A stretch of DNA of 64,000 nt, from positions 53,436,552 through 53,500,551 of the forward strand of contig NC_068571.1 in the NCBI RefSeq assembly GCF_025698545.1. Reading direction: 5' to 3'. Below the pieces are notes generated by a model. It ran no database searches. It was given only the letters and a program-made list of their open reading frames with translations, and was not told the origin of the DNA. Source of the stretch: Gossypium raimondii. Its lineage: Eukaryota > Streptophyta > Magnoliopsida > Malvales > Malvaceae. Shown piece by piece: positions 21,974 through 33,089 of this stretch; the stretch's first letter is position 1; every line of letters begins with the position of its first letter. The translations under genes and the position numbers were made by a program.

Positions 21974-23770
21974 GTGAGAAAAAATGAAAACGAAGAAAAG
22001 AAAATTGAAAAAGAAATTGAGATTGAGAAAAAAATTAAAAAAGAAAAAAATGTTGAAAAAGAAACGAGAGGAAATGAAGATAGTGAGCGAGATCAAGAAA
22101 AGGAGAACGAAATTTTAACTAACCCCCGTGATGTTTGCTTTTGTTCTGTTCCTTCTTTTCAGGTTCCGAGAAATCCCTGTGACGATTATCAACTTCAATA
22201 TGTTCCTGACGAGCGACGTTTTTGCATGACTGAAAAAGGTAAGAATGAAGTTGAAATCGAACCACACGAACCCGAAGGTAAGATAGGTAAGGAACACCTA
22301 GCACTTGAATTTCCACTATCTTCCTTGAATGTGGGTAAACATAATGTCAAAAACTTCATCTTTGTAAAAGCTCCCTGCCAAAAAGTGGTTGATTTACCTT
22401 CATCGATTAGTGTTGTAATTTCAAATGGTAGTGAGACGAGTTTTTCCAAAATAAATCTTTGCGTTGACAAGTTTAAAGGTGAAGTCGTGTTTTATGGGCA
22501 AATGCAAAACTCGATTCTGCGTAACAACAAATTTTCATATAAACATCTCAATTTAATTAATTGTGGTGATTATGTGAACCCTTTACTATTTTGTTTGAAC
22601 TCCTCGAGTTTTTGCAAATTTAGTTCGAAGGAAGTAAATAAATTTGAACATTTGTTTCTGTGGACACAAAAATCCTTTTGGGTTGACAAGTTTGGTTTAA
22701 TGAACTCCTTGATACACTTTGGCATGAATAATCAAACTCAAGTTTTTAAGCCTGGAATCTGTTTTGGTGCATTTTGTGGGAAAATCAAGCATCATCGATT
22801 ATGTGCGAACAATTTCTATTGTTTTGATAATTGGTTGTTGAATAAGGAAACGAGGTATGATAAATTTGATTTCCATTTAAATTCATTCCTTAATCCATTT
22901 CTGTGGTTATACCTGAAGTTCGTATTTCATTTTGACAAGGTTAATTCAGCCACGAAGCTTCGACTAGACTACATTCCTGAGGAGAGAAGGTTTATATTAA
23001 ATGGAAAAGGTAAAATCGATCCTTATTCTTCTGCTTATAAAGGTAAGATGCTTGAAACTTTTGAAACATTTTTGTACTCCTCGGATAGTGACAAAGATCG
23101 TGTTGATGATTTAGTTTTTGTAAAACACTTAGATCGAAACATGCTTGACAGTCCTATTTTGCTTATTGATGATCTATCTATTTTGATGGTTGATAAAAAG
23201 ATTATTGTTTTTGATAATTTTTATGATGCATATGTGAGTGAATCTATAGTCCGTCGATTAATGCATGGTATGATTGTGCAAATCAGTGAACTGTGTGAAT
23301 CCTTTCAAATACCTACTTGTGAAGATTATGTCTACCATTTGATTCATTATTCACGATCTGGTTATGACTTGTGGAAACAATTTGAGATGTTTGAATGCCT
23401 TAAAACATGTCAATTTTTGTTTCGAATATTTGATGAGGCATTGGCGAGTAAATTAGCTTGTTTGCATGGTAATCTGAATCTGTCCATTCGCATGTGTTAT
23501 ACTTGTTTTGTTATGCTTATGATTGGACTACAAGTTTGTTTGCGTTGCTATTTACTAACTCATGGCTATTCTTTTCAGTGGGCTCAATTGCCATTCGCCC
23601 CGTTCGATCGAGGAAAGTCGAGTAAGAGGAGTTCTGATCAAGTGAACCAACAGCTCGACTTGAGGACAAGTCGCTTCGAAGAAGGGGGAATGATACAGCC
23701 ACGCCCCGGAAATGTCCTTGGTTTAGCTCACTTGAGCTCAAGTCAGCTCATTCGAGCTCAAGTCAGCTGA
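21974..23770 (+). CDS. 598-codon ORF of unknown function within the LTR element
   Basis: Open from about 21974 (first codon GTG; the true start was upstream) to a stop at 23768, which lies inside the 3' LTR. Residues 1-55 are Lys/Glu-rich. Two similar modules follow. One at about 73-185 begins LQYVPDERRFCMTEKGK and contains NFIFVKAP. The other at about 327-425 begins LDYIPEERRFILNGKGK and contains DLVFVKHL. The intervening and C-terminal parts are rich in Phe, Cys, Leu and Asn. No nucleic-acid-binding knuckle or enzyme motif is visible. It may be a divergent gag-like protein or a captured host sequence. I do not recognise it and assign no function. Confidence 0.5.
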   Translation: MRKNENEEKKIEKEIEIEKKIKKEKNVEKETRGNEDSERDQEKENEILTNPRDVCFCSVPSFQVPRNPCDDYQLQYVPDERRFCMTEKGKNEVEIEPHEPEGKIGKEHLALEFPLSSLNVGKHNVKNFIFVKAPCQKVVDLPSSISVVISNGSETSFSKINLCVDKFKGEVVFYGQMQNSILRNNKFSYKHLNLINCGDYVNPLLFCLNSSSFCKFSSKEVNKFEHLFLWTQKSFWVDKFGLMNSLIHFGMNNQTQVFKPGICFGAFCGKIKHHRLCANNFYCFDNWLLNKETRYDKFDFHLNSFLNPFLWLYLKFVFHFDKVNSATKLRLDYIPEERRFILNGKGKIDPYSSAYKGKMLETFETFLYSSDSDKDRVDDLVFVKHLDRNMLDSPILLIDDLSILMVDKKIIVFDNFYDAYVSESIVRRLMHGMIVQISELCESFQIPTCEDYVYHLIHYSRSGYDLWKQFEMFECLKTCQFLFRIFDEALASKLACLHGNLNLSIRMCYTCFVMLMIGLQVCLRCYLLTHGYSFQWAQLPFAPFDRGKSSKRSSDQVNQQLDLRTSRFEEGGMIQPRPGNVLGLAHLSSSQLIRAQVS

Positions 23771-25158
23771 TTCGAGCTCAGTTCAGCTCATTGAGCTCGT
23801 TATTAGCTCTTTAGCTCAATTAATTTTAATTGCTGGAATAAGTTAAATATTTAAGTTAATTAGTTAATTTAGTTACAGCTCTTAATTACTTGTCAGCTTA
23901 TTACATGTTTTAATTATGCAATGTTCGCCGAATTTAATTAGGTGGCTGGACTATAATTAATTTGTCTCAATTTAGTTAGTATGATAATTAGTGTTTAATT
24001 TGTCTTGATGCCATTTAGTTCAGCCGAACATACATTTCAACCTAATTTAGTTCATGTTTTTCTTGTAGGATGGACGAATACATGAATGAGCATTAAAGTC
24101 CAAGTGCATGAATAGCATGGTGCAATGTATGGGAGTGTGTATGCACAAATGAGGTTCAATGGGAGGCATTTAAGGGAGCACAAGTACTTGGGACGTTCAT
24201 GCAAGAGGTTGCTGCTGAAAGTTCATGCATTTGCACATTTATGGATCGAATTTATGGAAGAACATACTATGGGACGTTTCAGGCCTGTCCATGTATTTTC
24301 CAAGATCACTATTTAAGTTTTCAAGGCACTTTAAAGTTCCATTCAGCCAAGGGAGATGTTGGAACAAATAAGGGGCTGCACATCCATGGAATTAAGCTTT
24401 CTTCAAGATTAAGGATGCATGAATGCATCTAGTGAAGCAACATGATGTTTCGATCAATCCATGAATCATCTCCAAGCATGAACCAAATTTTTAATGCTTC
24501 ATTTATGCCCATTCAGTCGAATTTAGCTACAACAAATTAATGATTTCTTTCTAGAATTTTCTAGCATATTCATGGCTGAATTCTTAGCCATTAAGTTGCC
24601 CATTCAGCTAGCCATTCATCTTCCTATAAATAGTTGTTCAATTTCATTGTAAAAGAACTTTTTGTCAAATTTCTGAATGAACTATTGTTCTTGTGAGGTT
24701 TCTCCCTCTCATATTTAGTGTAAGTCTCGATTTGGTTTATCTAGCGTGCTAATGGCGTCAACCGAACTCTTTCCGAACTTATCACCAATCCTGGTGTGGT
24801 GTTCATCCATTTCAATATACCTTCGGTTCTTACTTTGCTAAGTAACGTGTTGAGGTCCATATTCCTATTTCCATCTTTTCACCTTAAACCATATAAGATT
24901 TGGGGCGATACTCATTATAATATTGAAACTTTCTTGACGTTTAAGTTCTATTTTCCAACTCCATCAACTACCTTTTCTACCCTACCTTGTTTCTATTCTA
25001 AACCGAACCTACCAACACCAAACCACTCATCTAAACCTCTTTAAAAGCTTTCGCAACCCTTAACCTAAATCACCCAATTTTGACAATTTCAACTACTCCT
25101 CGTCGACGATCGGGCAACTACGTGAAATGACTCGATTAACCCGAGCCGGATCACATCA
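23691..25158 (+). repeat. 3' LTR of the non-autonomous element
   Basis: 1468 bp. It is very close to the 5' LTR, with scattered single-base differences and an extra AGCTCA-type unit near 23760-23780. It ends CGGATCACATCA, followed by the TTTAT duplication. Confidence 0.9.
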
Positions 25159-25356
25159 TTTATGATCTTAATATATATATACGTATATATATAGCACTTG
25201 AGTTTTAATTTATCACATATAAGTACCTTCCCTAACCTAGCTAGTTTTCGCTTAAACATTTTTCATGGAGTCATCGATCATCAGGAAGTAGTGAATGATT
25301 TTCCAGTCAAGGAGAAGCAGCTGAAGCATATTCATTACTGTTTCCGAATGAGAATC

Positions 25357-25859
25357 TGTTGAGATTAGTTCCCACGCAAAGGTGGCCATGCAAGAAAAAA
25401 GGGGCAGCAGACAATCGAGCCATGGTGTGCAGTTGCTAGAGCTTGAAGTTACCGAACTACTTGCTGCATTTAGTTGTCTTTTAATTATTTTGTAATCTAA
25501 TTCATGTTGAACTAAGTAGGTGAATGTTTTGGTGTAATTTTGATGTTGATTGATTGAAAAATCAGCAATGCAATATGTGCAAGCTAATCTTGTAAGTTTC
25601 AATGCATATAAGTGGTGTTAGGTAGATTGATTAGGTGATAACTTGTTTATTTTGTATTTTTTAACTCTTATATGTATTGGCATCATGCCTCTTGTTAATG
25701 TTAATGAAAATTCAGTTTTTTTTCATTCAAATTCTCTCTTTTCTTTTCTGTTTCCACTTGCAAAATTTTCTTTGTTCTTCGGTTGTTTCTTCTGCAAGGC
25801 TCGACACTTGCTGTCCAAACAAGTGCAAACCAGCTTGCTGCTGCCCTTAAACAATAACA
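25357..25859 (+). repeat. 5' LTR of copia B
   Basis: 503 bp, paired with 29845-30316. It retains a segment near 25785-25820 (GGCTCGACACTTGCTGTCC) that the 3' copy lacks. Confidence 0.93.
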
Positions 25860-25916
25860 ATTGGTATCTAGAGCCTTTATCTTAGTGGACTTGTTGTATC
25901 AAACCAAGAAACCAGA

Positions 25917-26860
25917 ATGGCTTCTTCAGGACTTTCACCAGCAACCCCACCAGTCTTCAATGGAGAAGGCTTCCACAGATGGCTGGTAAAGATAAACACT
26001 TACCTGCAGGCCTTTAATCTGTGGGAAGTTGTCAACACAGATGTTGAACCAGCACCACTGAGGGCCAATCCTACAGTAGCTCAAATCAGACAACATGCTG
26101 ATGAGAGGACCAAAAGGCACAAAGCCATGTCCTGCATCTAGAACTGTGTGTCAGATGTCATCTTCACCAGAATTATGGCCTGTGAGACCCCAAAACAGGC
26201 CTGGGATAAGCTTAAGGAGGAGTTTCAAGGCAACAACAATTGTTAAATTTGAGGAGAGATTTTGATAATCTGAAGATGAGGAAAGAAGAAACAGTGAAGC
26301 AGTATGCAGATAGAATCATGGCAGTGGTTAACAGCATAAGGCTCCTTGGTGAGCACTTTGATGAGGCAAGAATCGTGGAGAAAGTCCACTCCACTTTGCC
26401 TGAGAGATATGAGGCAAAGATATCCTCCTTAGAGGATTCAAGAGATCTTGCTAGCATCTCTTTGACTGAGCTAATTAATACTTTTTACGCTCAGGAACAA
26501 AGAAGAGATAGTAGGGCTGAAGACTACCAGGAAGGTGCATTTCAAGCGAGAGCCAGAGAAGCCTCGAGCACCAATGCTCATAGAGGTAAAAAGCCTGGAA
26601 AAATAGGCCTAAGCCTGATACTGCAGGAAGCAGTGACCAGCCCTGCAGATATTGCAAGAGGCCAGGTCATCCAGAAGACAAATGCTGGTTCAGACCAGAT
26701 GCTATATGCCAGTATTGCAAAAAGAAGGGCCATGTTGAAAAGGTTTGTAAAAATAAAACCAAACCAAGGCAGAGCTAATTTCAACAACCAAAGGCTGAAG
26801 CTCGCGTGGCTGAAGACAGTAGTGACCAAGAGGAGCAGGTATTTGCTGTGTCCTGCTTAG
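25917..26860 (+). pseudogene. Copia B gag with two CCHC zinc knuckles
   Basis: ATG at 25917 opens MASSGLSPATPPVFNGEGFH, the DUF4219/UBN2-type gag start, and continues to a TAG at 26139. Further gag lies beyond a small lesion near 26230 (LRRDFDNLKMRKEETVKQYA, LPERYEAKISSLEDSRD). After another frameshift near 26600 come two knuckles in one frame: CRYCKRPGHPEDKC and CQYCKKKGHVEKVC (26640-26750). Capsid-like role in the particle is known for the family. This copy cannot make a full protein. Confidence 0.85.
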
Positions 26861-26867
26861 CTGCTGA

Positions 26868-29795
26868 GAAGAAATGCTCGAAAGGCTGGCTATTGGACAG
26901 TGGCTGAACTAACCACATGTCACGAAATGCATCTTTGTTTAAAACCTTGGACAGAAGCTGTGAAACCAAGGTCAAGGTTGGAAATGATCAGTTTATAAAG
27001 GCTGAAGGAAAAGGAGATGTGTTGATATGCACTCCTACAGGCAACAAAGTCATCTCGAAAGTGCTATTGGTGCCTGAGATTGACAGAAACCTTCTCAGCA
27101 TGGCTCAATTGTTCGAGAAAGGCTATTCAGTTGTGTTCAAGGACAAACAGTGCCAGATTGCTGATCCAAGTGTATCAAGCCTTATGACAGTCACAATGAC
27201 TGACAAGTGATTTGAGGTTCATTAGCCAAATGACTCAAAGTCAGCATACACAGCCTCTACAGATGATTCCAAGCTCTGGCATCAAAGGCTTGGACATGCC
27301 AACTTCAGGTTGATGGCTCGAATGGCCAGAGAGGGCTTGGCTGAGAACTTTACCAACTCAGTGGAGCATGATGATGTGTGTGAAGTTTGCTTGATTGGAA
27401 AACAGGCAAGATTGCCATTTCCTACAAACTCAGCATGGAGAGCCACTGAAAGAGTGCAGTTGGTGCACTCTGATGTATGTGGACCTATGAGGACTGAATC
27501 ACTTAACAAAAACAGGTATTTCATCCTCTTCATTGATGATTTTACAAGGTTTTGCTGGATTTTCTTCTTGAAACATAAGTCTGAGGTAGCTCAAGTGTTT
27601 GTGAAGTTTAAAATTGCTGTTGAGACAGAAATAGGCTGCAAGCTGAAATCGATAAGGTCAGACAATGGGACTGAGTACACTTTAGCTCAGTTCCAAACCA
27701 TTTGTAGTGATGCTGGCATCAAACACCAACTAACAAATGTGTACACACCTTAGCAGAATGGGGGATTCGAAAGGAAGAACAAAAGCCTGCTGGATATGGC
27801 CAGGTGCCTGCTGTTTGAGAAGAAACTACCCAAAACCATGTGGGCTGAGGTAGTAAACACTGTTGTTTACCTTCAGAATAGACTTCCAACTAAGGCCCTT
27901 GCTCACAAGACACCTTTCGAGGCTTGGTTTGAGTTCAAGCCTTGCTTGGCACATTTAAAAGTATTTGGTTGTCTGTGTTATGCACAAATACTAACAGTAA
28001 AGAGGGACAAGCTTGCAAAAAGGGCTCAACCAGGTATTCTAGTGGGCTATAGCTCAGTCAAGAAGGGCTACAGGGTTCTGGATCCCTTGACAAGCAAAGT
28101 CCAAGTAAGCAGAGATGTTATCTTTGATGAAAAGGCTTGCTGGAATTGGGAGAAGAATGAACCAGAAGCTATTTCAGAAGACCTGGTGCCTAATCAAGCT
28201 GAACTCGAGCAGCTTAGTCCTGAAATGGACATTGATGATATGCCTGTGAGAGGCACAAGGTCCCTAGATGAAATCTATGAAATAGCACAAGTTGCTATAG
28301 CAGAACCTATCAGTTTTGAAGAGGCTGAGGCAGATGAAGGCTGGAAACAGGCTATGGTTGATGAAATCAACATGATTTAGAAAAATCAGACATGGGAATT
28401 AGTTGATAAGCCTGCTGGAAAGAAGACCATTGGAGTAAAGTGGGTCTATCGAACAAAACAAAATGCTAATGGCAGCCTAAACAAGCTGAAAGCCAGGCTT
28501 GTTGTCAAAGGCTTCAGCCAGAGGTATGGCCTAGACTACCTAAAGACTTTTGCACCAGTAGCCAGGCTTGACACAGTCAGAATAATAGTTACCTTGGCTG
28601 CTCAAAATCAGTGGACCATTCATCAGCTCGATGTGAAGTCTGCATTTCTCAATGGTTACCTAGAAGAAGAGATCTACATCGAGCAGCCTCAAGGGTTTGT
28701 AGTCACTGGCAAAGAACATATGATGTACAAGTTGAAAAAGGCCCTGTATGGCCTGAAGCAGGCCCCTCAAGCTTGGTATACTCGAATTGACTCCTATCTG
28801 ATCAGTTTGGAATTCAAGAGAAGTGCCAGTGAACCAACACTGTATGTGAAAAAAAATCAAGCTGAAACTCAGCTTATCTTGTCACTTTATGTTGATGATA
28901 TGTTAGTAACTGGAGGAGACAAGAATATGCTGCATGACTTCAAGAGGAAAATGATGAAAATGTTTGAGATGTCTGATCTAGGCAGAATGAACTACTTTCT
29001 AGGAATGGAAGTGAAACAAACTGCAAATTGAATTTTTCTTAGCCAGAGTTCCTTTGCTATGAAGGTCTTAAACAAGTTCTCTATGAAGAACTGTAAGCCA
29101 ACAAGCACACCAATGGCTGTTGGTATGAAGCTATCGAGGCAGGGCAGTGGTGAACCAGTTTGTGAGACAATGTACAAGAGTTTCATTGGTAGTCTGCTGT
29201 ATTTGACTGCAACAAGGCCTGACATTATGTTTGCTGTTAGTATGCTATCTAGATTCATGAATTGCTACAATAATCAGCACTTTCAAGCAGCTAAAAGAGT
29301 GCTGAGGTACATCAAAGGCACCATTGATCATGGTGTGTTGTTCAAAAAGGCTGAAAACATGAAGCTGACAGGCTATGTTGATAGTGACTGGGCTGGATCA
29401 TGTGATGATATGAGGAGTACATCTGGATATGCATTTAGCCTTGGCTTAGGCATGTTTTGCTGGAGCTCTAAGAAGCAGAGTCTAGTAGCACAATCAACAG
29501 TAGAAGCTGAATACGTTACTGTTGCATCTGCTGTGAATCAAGCCATATGGCGTAGAAAAATCTTGGCTGATTTAAACCAAAATCAAGAATGAGCAACAGA
29601 GATCTACTGTGACAACAAATTTTCTATTACAATTGCAAAGAATCCCATCTTCCATGACAGAACAAAGCATTTTAATATCAAGTTGCATGTTGTAAGAGAA
29701 ATGGAGCAAGCTCATGAAATCGAGCTGGTTCATTGTAATTCAGAATAGTAAATTACTGATATCTTTACAAAGGCACTTAATGTGTCTAAATTTGC
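26868..29795 (+). pseudogene. Copia B protease, integrase, RT and RNase H
   Basis: Protease motif WLLDSG*TNHM has TGA (26905-26907) where Cys is usual. GAG-preINT LWHQRLGHAN is near 27275. Integrase shows HSDVCGPM (first Asp), RSDNGTEY (second Asp) and, after a TAG at 27751, QNGGFERKNK (Glu). RT has KLKARLVVKGFSQ-like sequence, QLDVKSAFLNGYLEEE and the polymerase box YVDDM near 28889-28903. RNase H has YVDSDWAGS and STVEAEYV. Further stops are at 28378, 29029 and 29590. Frames otherwise match, so only point mutations separate this copy from an intact one. It is defective. Confidence 0.92.
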
Positions 29796-29844
29796 TAAAT
29801 TAATAAGGGAATTAGGTGTCATTAGCATGGAAACTAAGGAGGAG

Positions 29845-30316
29845 TGTTGAGATTAGTTCCCATGCAAAGGTGGCCATGCAAGAAAAAAGGGGCAGCAGGC
29901 AATCGAGCCATGGTGTGCAGCAGCTAGAGCTTGAAGTTGCCGAACTACTTGCTGCATTTAGTTGTCTTTTAATTATTTTGTAATCTAGTTCATGTTGAAC
30001 TAAGTAGGTGAATGTTTTGGTGTAATTTTGATGTTGATTGATTGAAAAATCAACAATGCAATATGTGCAAGCTAATCTTGTAAGTTTCAATGCATATAAG
30101 TGGTGTTAGGTAGATTGATTAGGTGATAACTTGTTTATTTTGTATTTGTTAACTCTTATATGTATTGGCATCATGCCTCTTGTTAATGTTAATGAAAATT
30201 CAGTTCTTTTTCATTCAAATTCTCTCTTTTCTTTTTTGTTTCCACTTTCAAAATTTTCTTTCTTCTTCGATTGTTTGAAGTGCAAACCAGCTTGCTGCTG
30301 TCCTTAAACACCAACA
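29845..30316 (+). repeat. 3' LTR of copia B
   Basis: 472 bp, preceded by the purine tract. It ends CACCAACA directly against the target duplication and the rest of the bZIP9 exon. Confidence 0.93.
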
Positions 30317-31560
30317 GAATCTCACTCCAAAGAGATCCACCCTTGATCCACAATCATCCATATGTGGTATCAGTTTACTATCTTACGTAACATTAACAGT
30401 AGTTCAAAGTTAGTCCATGCATCCTTCGTTCGTGAATGCATAACGTATATATTTTCAACATTAATTTTTCTCAGTAATGCTTCCTAATCAAGCATCAATC
30501 ATCGATCAGCTTTCCTTAATTTAGTGTATTACTTTGAAAAATTAGGAAATGTTTCTCGTTGTGTGCAGGTAATAACCCCAAAGCCAAAAGTAGGGAGAAT
30601 GAAGTTAGAGGAGCTACGAGTGCCTCCTCTCCTGACCACCAATCAGATAATGAAGAAACTGACGTAGCTCAGTCTGAACAGAGCTTAGACCCCTCTCATT
30701 TGAAACGCCTCCGCAGGTATACCTATAGCTATATCCTATAGATAGATTAACCAATGCCTAGCTAATTAATTCATATATGTAATTAACTTACTCATCGGAC
30801 TCCTGCAGGATGCTTTCGAATAGGGAGTCTGCCAGGCGGTCAAGAAAAAGAAAGCAAGAGCATCTCACAGATCTTGAATTTCTGGTTCTTCTGATTAACT
30901 AAAACGATGCCTAAATAATCTTTTTTTTCTTTTTTAATTCTTAAGTTCCTTGCTTGATTTCCATAGTCTTTATTGAAATTAATTATTATTTATAATCAAG
31001 AAAAGTTGAGGTTTAATTGTTTGCTTTCTGGTTTGTTAATCAAGGCTGAACAATTGAGGGGAGAAAATGATTCCCTCTACAGGCAGCTTACAAATGCTCA
31101 TCAACAATTTCGTGACGCTGACACTAGTAACCGAGTGCTTAAGTCAGATGTGGAAGCCCTGAGAGTCAAGGTACCGTAGGTGTTCGTATTTGCTTGCTTT
31201 CTGCCAGTGAACCAAGTCATAGAATGTATATTATGTAATATAATATAATTATCGGTAATTTCATCAATATATATGTAATTATAGGTAAAGTTAGCAGAGG
31301 ATGTGCTTGCTCGAGGCTCCCTCCCATGTGGTTTGAATCAACTTGTGCAAACTCAGTTAACTTCACCGCAAAAAATTGCTTCTCATAATCATAGTCTTGG
31401 GCGGGTGGCAAATGTCTCACCCACCATTACCATCCATGGAGATGTTTCCTCTAATTCTGGATTGACTATTTCTGGGGATATCAGCAATGTCAATGCCAAT
31501 CTCAATAATGGAACTGGTGCTGATGCTGCTGTGAGTTGTGTTTCTGAAATTTGGCGTTAA

Positions 31561-33089
31561 GGACTGCTTTGTTTGATTAGATCTAGCTAATGTTATACAT
31601 ATACATATTATATTCTTATCCCTTTATGGCTAGAAGGAATATTTTTCCTCTGTTTTTGACTTCAATGTGGGTATTAATATTGCCATTTTTAGGTAGACAT
31701 GAATATATACCAAATTGCTTGAATAGTTCACATATTTCTTGGAATGTGGATGTAAATGAAAATCAAATTTATTGACTAGATTGAAGAAACATAGATTAAG
31801 TTAAGAAATATTGATCAGTCAATAGTTGGATATGAAGTTATGTAGTCAAACAGAAAACAGAAACCCATACAGTTTTTCTCGTGATAATGAAGGGATTGTG
31901 CCAACGTAGCAACAGATGGAGTAGAACCATTATAAGTCAGGGTTCGAACTCTATTTAACTCTTTTGTGTGTTGGCACACACTATGACACAAGTATATGAA
32001 TAAAGTAGTAAAAAACCAAACCAGCAACAACACAAAGATTATTTATGCCATTCGAAACTTGTCTTACATCTATAAAGCCTTATCTAAAGAAGAATTCACT
32101 ATTAAATTTACCTTATAAATAATTATTTAATTCCAAACTACCTAAATCCACGTATAATTGTAATCTCATCCTTATATATTTTCAATAAACTTTCTTTAAT
32201 GAGTTTTCATACTAAAACTCTTTTAACACTCAATTGATATTTGATATTATAAAGGAAAAACCTAAAACAATGTTCCCAATGAAGATAAAAACTCTCAATT
32301 TCCTATCACACAAAGGTGATTTACAAATACACTCAACGATAGTTTATCACTATAAACATATGTGATCATTAAATTCCACCTTTTCCACTAACATAACTCT
32401 TTTATAAATAGATTGAAAATCAATCAAGTATAATTAATTAGAGTTAGCCATAAAGAGAATAGGGTAAAAATGTTATCTAATATATTTGAAATAGAAGTCT
32501 TCAAGGTTTGTTGCTGTAGCTCGTAATATAACTTGTGTAAAGTGGGAAGAGTTACCACCCAATACACTTAAAATTATTTCAAGCTTATATTGGGCTAAAA
32601 CTCTTCAAAAATTTTAATTTTTTTTGTTTTTATAAGGGTAAGTTTACTTTTAAATACAAATAAATATATTATATTTTTTATGATTATAGAACTTATTTAA
32701 ATAAAAAATCTTTATAAAATAAAAATATTACCAATCAATTATATTGATACATAAGATATAGCTTGTGTGTGGTTCCTTGTATTAAAACAAAGGAAACAAC
32801 AAGTTGAACAACACATTGCTTGTACCAACAAACGTGTTAGCAAGTACAATATGAACAAGGTGACTCATCAATCAAGGCAATGCAAATCAAGGTAGCACTT
32901 TACCCTTATCCTAATACTAGCAATAGTGGTGTAAAAAGTGTTAGAATATCGACTAAGCTAATTAATTATTTCAACAGTGTGTTATGACAATTGTGTTACT
33001 TATTTAGTGCTGGTAATTTTTGAATCGTTAAAATCTTGAATTCTACATTAAATATTTGGTAGCAAATAAATAATTATTTTAAATTCAAT
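31561..33089. other. bZIP9 3' flank and probable LTR debris
   Basis: The first few hundred bases are likely the bZIP9 3'UTR. From about 31840 to 32560 the sequence resembles, in reverse orientation, the LTR at 33312-33700 (shared CAACACAAAGATT and a neighbouring block), perhaps the partner LTR of a deleted copia element. The rest is AT-rich with no gene. Confidence 0.35.

Larger units (their letters stand above)
19404..25158 (+). mobile_element. Non-autonomous LTR retrotransposon with an unknown ORF (in bZIP9 intron 1)
   Basis: 5755 bp with long, near-identical LTRs (19404-20850 and 23691-25158). A perfect target duplication TTTAT lies at 19399-19403 and 25159-25163. The primer site TTTGGTATCAGAGC follows at 20851, and the purine tract GAAGGGGGAA lies at 23681-23690. 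The 2.84-kb interior has no zinc knuckle, protease, RT, RNase H or integrase that I can see. It holds one long frame of unknown function. The reading around the purine tract (LRTSRFEEGG) resembles the end of Gypsy polyproteins, so it is perhaps a Gypsy derivative mobilised in trans. LTR similarity suggests recent insertion. Confidence 0.88.
25357..30316 (+). mobile_element. Ty1/copia retrotransposon B inserted in a bZIP9 exon
   Basis: 4960 bp. LTRs begin TGTTGAGATTAGTTCCC and end TAAACAMYAACA. A perfect 5-bp target duplication GAATC lies at 25352-25356 and 30317-30321. The primer site TTGGTATCTAGAGC is at 25861 and the purine tract CTAAGGAGGAG precedes the 3' LTR. Gag and pol are in copia order but carry several single stops. 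The LTRs are highly similar apart from a ~30-bp indel, so the insertion is fairly recent. Confidence 0.95.
18882..31560 (+). pseudogene. bZIP9: bZIP9-like group C bZIP transcription factor, disrupted by transposons
   Basis: Nuclear DNA-binding factor of the Opaque2/bZIP9-10-25-63 group. Exon 1 (18882-19061) encodes MKRSASELALEFMRK, the group's N-terminus. Exon 2 is split: about 25304-25356 and 30322-30366 (one copy of GAATC belongs to each side), encoding an AYSLLFPNENLTPKRS-like segment ending QSSIC. Later exons join in phase: 30569-30716, 30809-30884 (basic region RRMLSNRESARRSRKRKQ, hinge N and R conserved), 31045-31170 (leucine heptads), 31285-31560 (ends AVSCVSEIWR, like Arabidopsis AVSCVSDIWP). 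Copia B lies in exon 2, and an LTR element lies in intron 1 at 19404-25158. Exon 1 ends in phase 0 but the exon 2 frame needs a different phase. The donor after 30884 (GTTCTT) is weak. Skipping exon 2 also shifts the frame. The C-terminal bZIP frame itself is intact, so a truncated product from an inner start is possible. Probably a non-functional allele or paralogue. Confidence 0.85.

Noticed and set aside
21896..22096. Phe-rich minus-strand ORF resembling a membrane protein
   Set aside because: It is the complement of the Lys/Glu-rich coding run (GAA/AAA repeats read as TTC/TTT).
22115..22470. Several minus-strand ORFs opposite the unknown ORF
   Set aside because: Shadows of the 598-codon frame without motifs or independent signals.
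24796..25044. 82-codon ORF repeated at 20488-20736
   Set aside because: It lies in both LTRs of the same element, so duplication reflects the LTRs rather than a gene.
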